Shown: positions 1-7,067 of the stretch, in pieces | How the letters are laid out: each line of letters starts with the position of its first letter | How positions within the stretch are numbered: the first letter of the stretch is position 1 | DNA from: Pedobacter quisquiliarum | GTDB lineage: Bacteria; Bacteroidota; Bacteroidia; Sphingobacteriales; Sphingobacteriaceae | Assembly: GCF_014642175.1 (NCBI RefSeq) | Contig: NZ_BMIL01000003.1 | Location: 186,001-250,000, forward strand | Direction of reading: 5' to 3' | Length of the DNA: 64,000 nucleotides | Program-made: the position numbers and the translations under genes | Notes under the pieces: model-generated | What the model was told of the DNA's origin: nothing | The model's database searches: none | What the model saw: only the letters and a program-made list of their open reading frames with translations

Positions 1-1
1 T

Positions 2-181
2 ACGCCTGCACTTTTTGGGGCCGCTTACTTTGAAAATCTGCTGAACTTAGCAGGGCCGGGTGGTGCAAAGAAAATAATTGCTGAAAATGAAACAAATGTC
101 TTCTATTTACCATTCCCTAGAGGCATAATAGATATTGATACCGCACAAGATTACGTTACATTTATTGCCGGACAATCTTAA
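2..181 (+). CDS. MobA/MocA-like nucleotidyltransferase, C-terminal end (partial)
   Basis: The frame is open from base 2 to the TAA at 179-181 and gives the last 59 residues of a protein whose start lies outside the window. The tail reads PALF..YFENLL, then GGAKKII, then DIDTAQDY, which is the usual C-terminal pattern of MobA/MocA-type molybdopterin nucleotidyltransferases (PALF near the active site, DIDTxxDY near the end). These enzymes attach CMP or GMP to molybdopterin in the cytoplasm. moaA begins 33 bases later on the same strand. The molybdenum hydroxylase at 9279-13008 belongs to a family that often needs the cytosine dinucleotide form, so a MocA role is attractive but only inferred. 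Confidence 0.7.
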   Translation, partial: TPALFGAAYFENLLNLAGPGGAKKIIAENETNVFYLPFPRGIIDIDTAQDYVTFIAGQS

Positions 182-214
182 ATCACTAAAGATGCGGGTA
201 AAGGAACTTCATAT

Positions 215-1195
215 ATGATCATTGATAACTACAACCGTGTTCATGACTACCTGCGTATTTCGCTGACAGACAACTGCAATTTGCGTTGTTTTTATTGCAT
301 GCCTGATGAAGAATATGCATTTAGTCCGCCATCACGGCTCATGCAGCCTGATGAGATCCTTGATCTTGCCCAAATCTTTGTCGCCGAAGGCGTTAAAAAG
401 ATAAGGCTTACCGGCGGGGAACCTTTTGTAAGGAAAGATGCTGCAAAGATTATTACCCTGCTCGGTCAATTACCTGTCGCGCTGAGCATTACGACCAACG
501 GTACCCGCCTTCATTATTTTGTGGATGTTCTCGAACAGGCGGGCGTAAAATCTTTAAACATCAGTCTAGACACCCTCGACGCTGATAAGTTTACGGTCAT
601 AACGCGGCGTAATCTCTTTGGTCAGGTTATGAACAATATCAACCTGCTTCTTTCTCGCGGCTTTGAAGTGAAAATCAATGTGGTGGTGATGAAGGATCTC
701 AACGACTCGGAAATCAATGATTTCATCGCCTGGACACGGGATCTACCCATCCATATTCGCTTCATCGAATTCATGCCTTTCAGTGGTAATCGCTGGACGA
801 GTAATAAGGTAGTTTCATCTGCAGAGATTTTGGCCATAGCTGCTAAACGTTTTGATTTTGTGCCTATGCCTGTGGGGATACATGAAACGGCAAAAAAGTA
901 TGCTGTAGCAGGTCACCAGGGTGATTTTGCAATCATCAGTACGATGACCGCTCCATTTTGTTCAGGCTGCAACCGCATGCGGTTAACGGCAGATGGCAAG
1001 CTGAAAAACTGCCTTTTCTCACATGGTGAAATGGATCTGCTAACACCGCTCAGAGCAGGTGAGGAGGTGTTGCCGTTAATACACCAGAACATCCGGAGTA
1101 AGGCAAAGGAACTTGGGGGGCAGTTTACGACGGCAATAGATACAATCGAAGCCCTGAATATTGAAAATCGAAGCATGATCACAATTGGAGGATAG
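215..1195 (+). CDS. moaA: GTP 3',8-cyclase MoaA
   Basis: This radical-SAM enzyme carries out the first step of molybdenum cofactor synthesis, rearranging GTP to 3',8-cyclo-GTP in the cytoplasm. The radical-SAM cluster motif is C21-x3-C25-x2-C28. The second, substrate-binding cluster is C249-x2-C252-x13-C266. The SAM-binding LTGGEP follows at about residue 65. The protein is 326 residues, normal for MoaA, and ends in Gly-Gly, a feature needed for activity in characterised MoaA proteins. An AAAGGA sequence sits about 10 bases before the ATG. moeA starts 6 bases after the stop, so the two genes are very probably cotranscribed. Confidence 0.95.
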   Translation: MIIDNYNRVHDYLRISLTDNCNLRCFYCMPDEEYAFSPPSRLMQPDEILDLAQIFVAEGVKKIRLTGGEPFVRKDAAKIITLLGQLPVALSITTNGTRLHYFVDVLEQAGVKSLNISLDTLDADKFTVITRRNLFGQVMNNINLLLSRGFEVKINVVVMKDLNDSEINDFIAWTRDLPIHIRFIEFMPFSGNRWTSNKVVSSAEILAIAAKRFDFVPMPVGIHETAKKYAVAGHQGDFAIISTMTAPFCSGCNRMRLTADGKLKNCLFSHGEMDLLTPLRAGEEVLPLIHQNIRSKAKELGGQFTTAIDTIEALNIENRSMITIGG

Positions 1196-1201
1196 GAGAA
1201 G

Positions 1202-2383
1202 ATGATTTCCGTAACAGAAGCAAAAGCCATAATTGACCAACAGGTAAGCAGCCTTCCACCCATAGTATTGCCAATTTCTAAAGCCGCAGGTCTGGTGCTG
1301 GCGAAAGACATTCATGCCACAACCGACATTCCCAATTTTAGACAATCCAGTATGGACGGCTATGCTGTGAAATATGAACCCGGCAGGTTGGTATTTGAGC
1401 TTGCAGGTGAAATGGCAGCCGGTGCGATGACGCAGCTGGAAATACAAGGCCATCAGGCGGTGCGCATTTTTACCGGTGCGCCATTACCGATGGGGGCGGA
1501 TACGGTCGTTATGCAGGAAAAAGTGGTTGTCGAAAACGGCCAGGTCATCGTAGATAAGGATGCAATGCAGCAGTTTCAGCACGTGCGGGAGCGTGGCGCA
1601 GAAATTAAAGCGGATGCGCTTGCCATGCAGAAAGGGACGGTGCTTAGTCCAGCTGCAATCGGATTTCTGGCCGGAATTGGTGTTGCTGCGGTCAGCGTCA
1701 TCCCAGCACCGAAAGTCTGTATTATTCTTACCGGCAATGAACTGCAGGAGCCAGGGCAAAGCCTGGCATTCGGCCAGGTTTATGAAGCGAATTCCGTGAT
1801 GTTGCGGGCAGTGCTGTCAGAGCTTGGCATCACCGATGTTACCATACAACGCGCCGAGGATGATTTACATGTCTTACAGGGGATCTTAAGTCAGGCCTTG
1901 TCTGAAGCGGACCTGGTTTTACTTACCGGTGGCGTAAGTGTTGGCGATTACGACTTTGTAGTAGCAGCAGCTAAAAACTGCGGCATCAAGCAGGGCTTTC
2001 ACAAAATAAAACAAAAGCCCGGTAAGCCTTTATTTTTCGGACTTAAATATCAAAAGGTGGTCTTTGGCTTACCCGGAAATCCCTCATCCGTGCTGAGTTG
2101 TTTTTATCAGTATGTAGTGCCTGCATTGGGTAGGATGCTAAACAAAGATATTAGCCTGAAGCGAAGTAATGCGGTGCTCGCGTTTGATTATCCAAAGGCA
2201 CCGGGACTTACACACTTCCTTAAAGGGCGTTACAAGGATGGGCAAGCTATGGCTTTACATGCCCAGGAGTCTTTTCGATTGCATTCCTTTGCGCAGGCAG
2301 ACTGCATGATCGTGCTGGAAGCGTCACGTGGTGACTACCAGGCAGGTGACGCAGTGGAGATTTACCTAATTCCTGGTTGTTAA
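1202..2383 (+). CDS. moeA: Molybdopterin molybdotransferase MoeA
   Basis: MoeA inserts molybdate into adenylylated molybdopterin to give active Moco. The 393-residue protein has the family's MDGYAV segment near residue 50, the LTGGVSVGDYDFV loop in the MPT-binding domain, and the conserved LPGNPSSVLSCF segment before the C-terminal beta domain. An AGGAG ribosome-binding site lies 5 to 7 bases before the ATG, which fixes the start. The stop TAA (2381-2383) is followed with no gap by the ATG of the exporter gene. This suggests translational coupling inside the Moco operon. Confidence 0.95.
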   Translation: MISVTEAKAIIDQQVSSLPPIVLPISKAAGLVLAKDIHATTDIPNFRQSSMDGYAVKYEPGRLVFELAGEMAAGAMTQLEIQGHQAVRIFTGAPLPMGADTVVMQEKVVVENGQVIVDKDAMQQFQHVRERGAEIKADALAMQKGTVLSPAAIGFLAGIGVAAVSVIPAPKVCIILTGNELQEPGQSLAFGQVYEANSVMLRAVLSELGITDVTIQRAEDDLHVLQGILSQALSEADLVLLTGGVSVGDYDFVVAAAKNCGIKQGFHKIKQKPGKPLFFGLKYQKVVFGLPGNPSSVLSCFYQYVVPALGRMLNKDISLKRSNAVLAFDYPKAPGLTHFLKGRYKDGQAMALHAQESFRLHSFAQADCMIVLEASRGDYQAGDAVEIYLIPGC

Positions 2384-3106
2384 ATGGAGCTGTTTTACCT
2401 AATCCTTTTTGTAGTTGCTTTCTTATATGCCGCTGTGGGGCACGGCGGGGCAAGTGGATATCTGGCTCTTATGGCCATATACGGCATCGCACCCGATGTG
2501 ATGAAGCCCACGGCCTTGCTACTGAATCTTTTTGTTTCAGGCTCAGCTTTCTTACAATTCTATCGTGGAAAGCATTTTATTAAAAAGATTTTTATCCCCC
2601 TGGCCATTGCCTCGATTCCCATGTCCTTTGTAGGTGGTATGCTGGTGATTGAAGATCATTTATATAAGAAAATACTCGGTGCTTTATTGCTATTACCGGT
2701 AATACGGTTGTTCTTTTTTGCAAATACGGAGCGCTCGGGATTAAGGGAGCCCAACAGCTATATATCACTACTTGTTGGCGGAAGCATTGGTTTGCTATCC
2801 GGTATGATCGGCATCGGAGGTGGGATCATCCTTTCTCCGGTTTTGCTCTTGCTGAAGTGGACAGATCAGAAACAAACTGCTGCCATCAGCGCCCTTTTTA
2901 TTTTCGTAAATTCGGTCGCTGGCTTAGCTGGCCAGTTCACCAAAGGCATTGCCTTTAATAACAATATGCTGCTGTATGTTGTTATTGCTTTTAGTGGTGG
3001 GCTGCTTGGCGCTTACTTTGGCGCATCACGCTTTAACCAAAATGTACTTAAAAATGTATTGGGCGTCGTGTTGTTTATGGCTGCAATTAAACTTTGGTTT
3101 GTGTAG
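2384..3106 (+). CDS. TauE/SafE family membrane transporter
   Basis: A 240-residue integral membrane protein with about seven to eight hydrophobic segments. It has two glycine-rich repeats of the TauE/SafE type: VGHGGASGYLALMA near the N-terminus and SGMIGIGGGIILSPVLL in the middle. The family exports sulfite, sulfoacetate or related organosulfur anions. The gene starts directly on the moeA stop codon and moaD follows 32 bases later, so it sits inside the Moco operon. A role with an oxyanion such as sulfite or molybdate, or with sulfur by-products, is inference; the fold and family are well supported, the substrate is not. Confidence 0.85.
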   Translation: MELFYLILFVVAFLYAAVGHGGASGYLALMAIYGIAPDVMKPTALLLNLFVSGSAFLQFYRGKHFIKKIFIPLAIASIPMSFVGGMLVIEDHLYKKILGALLLLPVIRLFFFANTERSGLREPNSYISLLVGGSIGLLSGMIGIGGGIILSPVLLLLKWTDQKQTAAISALFIFVNSVAGLAGQFTKGIAFNNNMLLYVVIAFSGGLLGAYFGASRFNQNVLKNVLGVVLFMAAIKLWFV

Positions 3107-3138
3107 CAGCGATACGCCAGCCTTATTATTTCTTACAC

Positions 3139-3372
3139 ATGAACTTAATTAATATTATGCCCTTCGGGCAAATTGCTGAAATTACTGGTGCTGATGCCTT
3201 CCAGCTCGAAGCTGCGGATACAGATCAGGTTCAGCAAGCACTTTACAAACGATTTCCGGCGCTCGAAAAACGAGCTTATGCAATAGCGGTTAACAAGGTT
3301 ATTGTTAAAGATAATACGATGCTGAGTAGTGGATCTGTGGTTGCTTTGCTTCCACCATTTTCTGGAGGTTAG
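3139..3372 (+). CDS. moaD: Molybdopterin synthase small subunit MoaD
   Basis: A 77-residue ubiquitin-fold sulfur carrier ending in PPFSGG; the terminal Gly-Gly is adenylylated and then thiocarboxylated by the next gene product. The frame is open further upstream to 3094, but the ATG at 3139 gives normal MoaD length and leaves the upstream exporter gene intact, so it is preferred. The seven codons after the start (MNLINIM..) fit a MoaD first strand. The GGA GGT codons for the final glycines also form the GGAGG ribosome-binding site of the next gene, whose ATG begins at 3374. Confidence 0.88.
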   Translation: MNLINIMPFGQIAEITGADAFQLEAADTDQVQQALYKRFPALEKRAYAIAVNKVIVKDNTMLSSGSVVALLPPFSGG

Positions 3373-3373
3373 T

Positions 3374-4474
3374 ATGACTGTAGCGTATAATCAGGATCGT
3401 TATAGCCGCCATCTTATGCTTAAAGGGTTTGGAGGCGATGCGCAATTAAAGCTGACCTCAGCCAGGGTGCTCATGATTGGTGCCGGCGGATTAGGATGTC
3501 CCGCTTTACAATACCTTGCGGCAGCAGGTGTTGGTGAGATCGGTATTGTAGATGATGATGTGGTGTCGCTGAGTAACTTGCAACGGCAGGTTTTGTACCG
3601 CACGCAAGATATCGGGAAAAAGAAAGCCAGTGTCGCTGCAGCACAGCTACACGAACTCAATCCCGACATCCGGGTAACGCCGTACCTGCTGCGGCTGGAT
3701 ACCAGCAATGCAATTGAGCTGTTCAGTGGTTACGACATTATCGTAGACGGCACGGATAACTTTGCAACAAGATATTTGATTAATGATGCCTGTGTAATCC
3801 TGAGAAAACCCCTTGTGTTTGCCGCAGTGTTTCAGTACGAGGGACAACTCGCCGTGTTTAATGTCCCTGATGCAGCTGGCATCAAAACAAATTACCGGGA
3901 TTTGTTCGAATCTCCGCCTTCAGCGGCGGATGCGCCGGACTGTAATGAGGCCGGTGTACTGGGTGTGTTGCCTGGTACAATGGGCATGATGCAGGCCACA
4001 GAGGTGATTAAGCTCATAACCGGACTGGGTAAACCCTTGATCAATAAGCTGCTGATTTACCAGGCGCTGGAAGCGGAGAGCTATACGGTGAGCCTGCAAC
4101 CGAGCCAACAAGCCGCTGCCTTGGCGCCGCAAACCGCGGAAGCCTTTCAGCGAATGGATTATGAATGGTTCTGCAATGCGACAATCAACAAGGTGGCTGA
4201 ACTCGACCCGGAAACTTTTGAAACTTTAACAGAACTTGCTGATGTAAAGGTTGTTGATGTAAGGGAATTCGGAGAATATCCCCGGGCAAGATTCAAGCAT
4301 ACGCAGATTCCATTATCGTTGCTGCTTCAGGAAATCCCTGCTTTTGAGGAGGCGCGTATCGTCGTGTTTTGTCAATCGGGAAAACGTAGCCTGCAGGCGG
4401 CAGCAATTATTAAAGAAACGATAAAACCACATCAGGAAGTGTACAGCCTCAAAGGGGGTATACTCGCCTTATAA
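3374..4474 (+). CDS. moeB: MoeB/ThiF-type adenylyltransferase fused to a rhodanese domain
   Basis: The N-terminal part (about residues 5-245) is a ThiF/MoeB E1-like domain with the nucleotide loop GAGGLGCPA, the DxDxVxxSNLQRQ segment and the DGTDNFxTR segment. The C-terminal part (about 275-366) is a rhodanese domain with VVDVREFGEY and the active loop CQSGKRS. The arrangement resembles MoeZ and MOCS3, which both adenylylate and sulfurate MoaD. The start at 3374 follows GGAGG; a longer open frame to 3329 would overlap moaD. The cysteine pairs that bind zinc in E. coli MoeB are absent: the first pair is replaced by Asn and Asp in NYRDLF. Its partner MoaD lies 1 base upstream. Confidence 0.9.
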   Translation: MTVAYNQDRYSRHLMLKGFGGDAQLKLTSARVLMIGAGGLGCPALQYLAAAGVGEIGIVDDDVVSLSNLQRQVLYRTQDIGKKKASVAAAQLHELNPDIRVTPYLLRLDTSNAIELFSGYDIIVDGTDNFATRYLINDACVILRKPLVFAAVFQYEGQLAVFNVPDAAGIKTNYRDLFESPPSAADAPDCNEAGVLGVLPGTMGMMQATEVIKLITGLGKPLINKLLIYQALEAESYTVSLQPSQQAAALAPQTAEAFQRMDYEWFCNATINKVAELDPETFETLTELADVKVVDVREFGEYPRARFKHTQIPLSLLLQEIPAFEEARIVVFCQSGKRSLQAAAIIKETIKPHQEVYSLKGGILAL

Positions 4475-4481
4475 CATATTT

Positions 4482-4925
4482 ATGAACGAGAAAAAGATGA
4501 AGGACATCTTTATGGATGGTCCGATACCTGCGGGATTTATTGCAGATAGCATTCAAAAGCATAGTACAAAGACAAATATTGGAGCACATAGCATTTTCCT
4601 GGGTCAGGTAAGAGCGGATGAGCTGTTGGACCGGAAAGTTGCCGCGATCGACTATACCACGTATAAGGAAATGGCACTTGAAAAGATGCACGAGATCCGG
4701 GAGTCCATATTCGCTAAATATGAGTTGACCTGCATGCATGTTCACCATAGCCTGGGCACAATTAACGCCGGCGAGGTATGTCTTTTTGTATTTACTTCGT
4801 CCAAACACCGAAAAACAGCAATGGACGCATGTGAGGAAGTGGTCGAATTGATTAAGGTCGAGCTGCCAGTCTGGGGTAAGGAAATCTTTGAAGACGATAG
4901 TTACACTTGGAAAACGAATAAATAG
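4482..4925 (+). CDS. moaE: Molybdopterin synthase large subunit MoaE
   Basis: MoaE is the catalytic subunit of molybdopterin synthase and uses MoaD thiocarboxylate to add two sulfurs to precursor Z. The 147-residue protein shows FLGQVR near residue 40, the SSKHRKTAMDAC helix near 105, and LIKVELPVWGKE near 125. The lysine corresponding to E. coli Lys119 is kept (LIK). The position of E. coli Lys126 (WKRE) is Gly here, with Lys shifted by one (WGKE). The gene begins 7 bases after moeB and the next gene begins 1 base after its stop. An in-frame ATG at 4497 is a possible alternative start. Confidence 0.92.
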   Translation: MNEKKMKDIFMDGPIPAGFIADSIQKHSTKTNIGAHSIFLGQVRADELLDRKVAAIDYTTYKEMALEKMHEIRESIFAKYELTCMHVHHSLGTINAGEVCLFVFTSSKHRKTAMDACEEVVELIKVELPVWGKEIFEDDSYTWKTNK

Positions 4926-4926
4926 G

Positions 4927-5835
4927 ATGGTAGATATCACCCATAAAATTTCAACATTGAGAAAAGCGGTGGCTACCGCGACTGTAAAAGCCTCAGCTGC
5001 GGCGACGATAAGGGCGGTAGAAGAACGTCGAGTGCCGAAAGGGGATGTATTTGAATTTGCAAGGGCCGCCGGATTGCTGGGCATCAAGAAAACCAGTGAT
5101 GTGATCCCAGACTGCCATCCCTTACCTATAGAATTTGCATCGATCACCTACCATACGGTTGGATTAGACATCCAAATCCGGGTGGAAGTACATACCATCT
5201 ACAAAACTGGCGTTGAGGTTGAAGCCATGCATGGTGCATCTGTTGCCGCTTTGGTTATGTACGATATGTTGAAGCCCATTGACAAAGGTGTAGTGATCGA
5301 GCAAGTGCGACTTGAGGAGAAAACCGGCGGTAAGTCGGACCTTAAAGCGAATTCGACGATGTTGAAAGTGGCGGTGGTCGTATGTTCAGACAGCGTATCC
5401 AGCGGAACCAAGCAGGATACCGCCGGAAAATACATTATTTCAGCTCTTGAGAAATACAATCTGGAATGTGCTGCTTACAAAATTGTACCTGATGGTGTGG
5501 AATCTATACAGGAAGTCGCGCTAAGCCTTGTAGCGGAGGATTTTGACCTGATCTTATTCACAGGTGGAACGGGTTTGTCGTCAAGAGACTTCACACCTGA
5601 AGCGATTAAGCCTCTAATTGACCGCGAGATTCCAGGAATCATGGAAACCGCAAGGGGTTATGGTCAGCTGAGAACGCGGTATGCAATGTTATCAAGAGGC
5701 GTCGCCGGTTTTGTCAAGAATACGCTGGTGATCACCTTTCCTGGTTCCAGAAAGGCAGTAGAAGAATATATGTCTTCATTATTTCCTCAAATTCTGCATA
5801 TTTTTGAATTAAATAGTGATAATCCGCATGTTTGA
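4927..5835 (+). CDS. moaCB: MoaC-MoaB/MogA fusion (cyclic pyranopterin monophosphate synthase plus molybdopterin adenylyltransferase)
   Basis: A 302-residue two-domain protein. Residues 1 to about 145 are MoaC, which converts cyclo-GTP to cPMP: MVDITHK start, CHPLPI, the VEAMHGASVAAL helix, and the catalytic YDMLKxIDK region ending in KTGGKSD. Residues from about 150 to the end are MoaB/MogA, which adenylylates molybdopterin: VVCSDSVSSG, LFTGGTGLSSRD and TFPGSRKAVEE. The ATG at 4927 begins exactly where MoaC normally begins; a further upstream frame would overlap moaE. It is the last gene of the operon. Fusion of a step-1 and a step-3 enzyme is known in several phyla and would tie their amounts together. 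Confidence 0.92.
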   Translation: MVDITHKISTLRKAVATATVKASAAATIRAVEERRVPKGDVFEFARAAGLLGIKKTSDVIPDCHPLPIEFASITYHTVGLDIQIRVEVHTIYKTGVEVEAMHGASVAALVMYDMLKPIDKGVVIEQVRLEEKTGGKSDLKANSTMLKVAVVVCSDSVSSGTKQDTAGKYIISALEKYNLECAAYKIVPDGVESIQEVALSLVAEDFDLILFTGGTGLSSRDFTPEAIKPLIDREIPGIMETARGYGQLRTRYAMLSRGVAGFVKNTLVITFPGSRKAVEEYMSSLFPQILHIFELNSDNPHV

Positions 5836-6046
5836 TCCGGTGTTTAGGCGATTTCTGTTAGTGTTAAGATTATTATGAGGTACAATATCAATTCTTTGTA
5901 AAATAAAACCGTCTATTTTCGTATAAAGACTAGTAAATAGCTATTTTTTATTTGAATATCGAGTTAATTATACGATGTGAATTCAAAAATTGGCATTTTA
6001 ATTGTTAAATTACTGTTAATTGATCATGAATTTTAATAGTGTATTC

Positions 6047-6075
6047 TTTACACAATTAAAAAGATTGTATATTTG
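6047..6075 (+). promoter_or_regulatory. Bacteroidota-type promoter of the small-RNA candidate
   Basis: The -7 box TATATTTG at 6068-6075 matches the Bacteroidota consensus TAnnTTTG in full. A TTTA at 6047-6050, close to the -33 box TTTG, lies 17 bases upstream. Initiation would be expected near 6081-6083. No protein gene begins within the next 290 bases that shows independent support, which points to an RNA product. Confidence 0.6.
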
Positions 6076-6081
6076 TAACAT

Positions 6082-6285
6082 CATGCTAGGCGCAATTGCG
6101 CCGTACTCATTTGAGCAGAACCAAACAGTTCTGCGTTCGAATGTGGAATTTCGATAAGAAGATTTATTGTTGCATATCATGGCGAAACGCTGGGATGCCA
6201 ACATTTTAAGAGTAACCCGTTCATACAGGTTTATATTTGGTTAGAAAAGGGATGTGTCTGGATGGAACAGCCCTTTCTTTTTTTT
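6082..6285 (+). ncRNA. Structured small-RNA candidate, about 200 nt
   Basis: The element starts just after a full-match promoter and ends in a strong intrinsic terminator. Hairpins in order: GGCGC/GCGCC with loop AATT (6089-6102); GCAGAAC/GTTCTGC with a 6-base loop (6115-6134); a GCAT..ATGC stem enclosing GGCG-AAA-CGCT (about 6172-6198); and the terminator stem AAAGGG/CCCTTT (6246-6276) followed by CTTTTTTTT. There is no convincing reading frame on either strand. I do not recognise it as 6S, tmRNA, SRP RNA or RNase P. It could be a trans-acting sRNA or an unlisted structured RNA. Start and family are inferred; hairpins and terminator are seen directly. Confidence 0.6.
6246..6285 (+). terminator. 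Intrinsic terminator of the small-RNA candidate
   Basis: Stem AAAGGG (6246-6251) with CCCTTT (6271-6276), extended inward by TGT/ACA, followed by CT8. Confidence 0.75.
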
Positions 6286-6515
6286 AAAATCAAAATCTTT
6301 CCATCAATAAACATGATCAGCAATTTCTTTAGACTATTGCAATCCAGTCAGTTCTTAATACATAGTTTTCATTCTAGGTCATCTCTGCTAAAAGCTTTAA
6401 GTAACATTTAATATAGCTGGCTTTTCTTGTGTTGTATTTACTTAAGGTTAAGTGGTAAGTACGTAAACTCGCGTCATATATTTGTAATTTACGTGCGCTT
6501 AGCGAGGTAAATACT

Positions 6516-6546
6516 TTCATGTACAGGTAGTTAACACATATCTTTG
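6516..6546 (+). promoter_or_regulatory. Promoter upstream of the 6581 gene
   Basis: TATCTTTG at 6539-6546 fits TAnnTTTG. TTTC at 6516-6519 is one base from the -33 box TTTG and the spacer is 19 bases, the usual distance. The predicted start near 6552 leaves a leader of about 30 bases with AAAGGA just before the ATG at 6581. Confidence 0.6.
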
Positions 6547-6580
6547 TCCTATTGTCTGGTATTAAGATAAGCTAAAGGAT

Positions 6581-6949
6581 ATGACATTAGAAAAAAACAC
6601 ACTAGCGGTTGTATTGAACGGGAGTTCTTTACAAGGCATTACTGCAGCTAAAAACCTTATACATCAATATAACCGGGTACTTTTAGTAGGCCACGATCGT
6701 ACAGAGTTAAAAGCTGCCATGACGGAAATTGCGAAGCAATGTCCTGCGGATAAAATCCTATACGTTGAAGCGGATCTAACAAGAAAATCAGAACTTGCAA
6801 AACTTATCTGCCTGGTTAAAGATAAATTTGGTGGTGCAGATTACGTGGAGAACTGTATGCAAATTGAAGATGCGACGGCCCTTGCCGCTTTCCAAACTGC
6901 ACTTAAGGCTTTTGAAGAAGCAGCTTTAAACAGCCTTCAGTTAGCTTAA
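6581..6949 (+). CDS. Short SDR-like Rossmann protein, half length
   Basis: A 122-residue protein that looks like the N-terminal half of a short-chain dehydrogenase. It has a Rossmann start (VVLNGSSLQGITAAKNL), a second strand ending in an acidic and basic pair (VGHDRTELKAA), VEADLTRKSEL matching the usual D-L-T position, and ADYVENC where classical SDRs have NNAG. The catalytic Ser-Tyr-Lys half is missing; the stop is followed by non-coding sequence with no continuing frame. It has its own promoter, an AAAGGA ribosome-binding site and a terminator, so it looks like a real expressed gene rather than a decaying fragment. A nucleotide-sensing or scaffold role is possible. No function is assigned. 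Confidence 0.75.
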   Translation: MTLEKNTLAVVLNGSSLQGITAAKNLIHQYNRVLLVGHDRTELKAAMTEIAKQCPADKILYVEADLTRKSELAKLICLVKDKFGGADYVENCMQIEDATALAAFQTALKAFEEAALNSLQLA

Positions 6950-6984
6950 ATGATTAAAGGGCGTTTTAGGCGCCCGTAAAAGAA

Positions 6985-7027
6985 AAGACCCTTGCTCCTA
7001 CATCAGGAGCAAGGGTCTTCTATTTTT
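6985..7027. terminator. Bidirectional intrinsic terminator
   Basis: A perfect 15-base-pair stem (arms 6985-6999 and 7005-7019, loop ACATC) has an A-rich left flank and TTCTATTTTT on the right. It can end the plus-strand gene at 6581 and the minus-strand barrel gene at 7068. A weaker GGGCG/CGCCC hairpin lies just before it at 6959-6975. Confidence 0.85.
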
Positions 7028-7067
7028 GATTATATATCGTACTTGATAGGTCTTAGTTGCAGGTTTA

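Larger units (their letters stand above)
5836..6580. other. 745-base spacer after the Moco operon
   Basis: No credible protein gene is present. The first 200 bases are AT-rich and hold no recognised signal; no clear terminator for the Moco operon was found. From 6047 to 6285 there is a promoter, a run of hairpins and a terminator, annotated separately as a small-RNA candidate. A further isolated TATATTTG (6477-6484) lacks a partner -33 box. A second complete promoter precedes the gene at 6581. Confidence 0.7.

Noticed and set aside
150-214. Molybdenum-cofactor riboswitch before moaA
   Set aside because: Only 33 bases separate the previous stop from the moaA ATG, too short for that element, and no fold is present.
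4449-5147. 232-codon open frame on the minus strand opposite moaE and moaCB
   Set aside because: The plus strand has two certain genes here; the antisense product shows no domain and starts in no sensible context.
6016-6204. 62-codon minus-strand frame across the small-RNA candidate
   Set aside because: It crosses exact hairpins, and no promoter or domain supports it; the plus-strand RNA model explains the region better.
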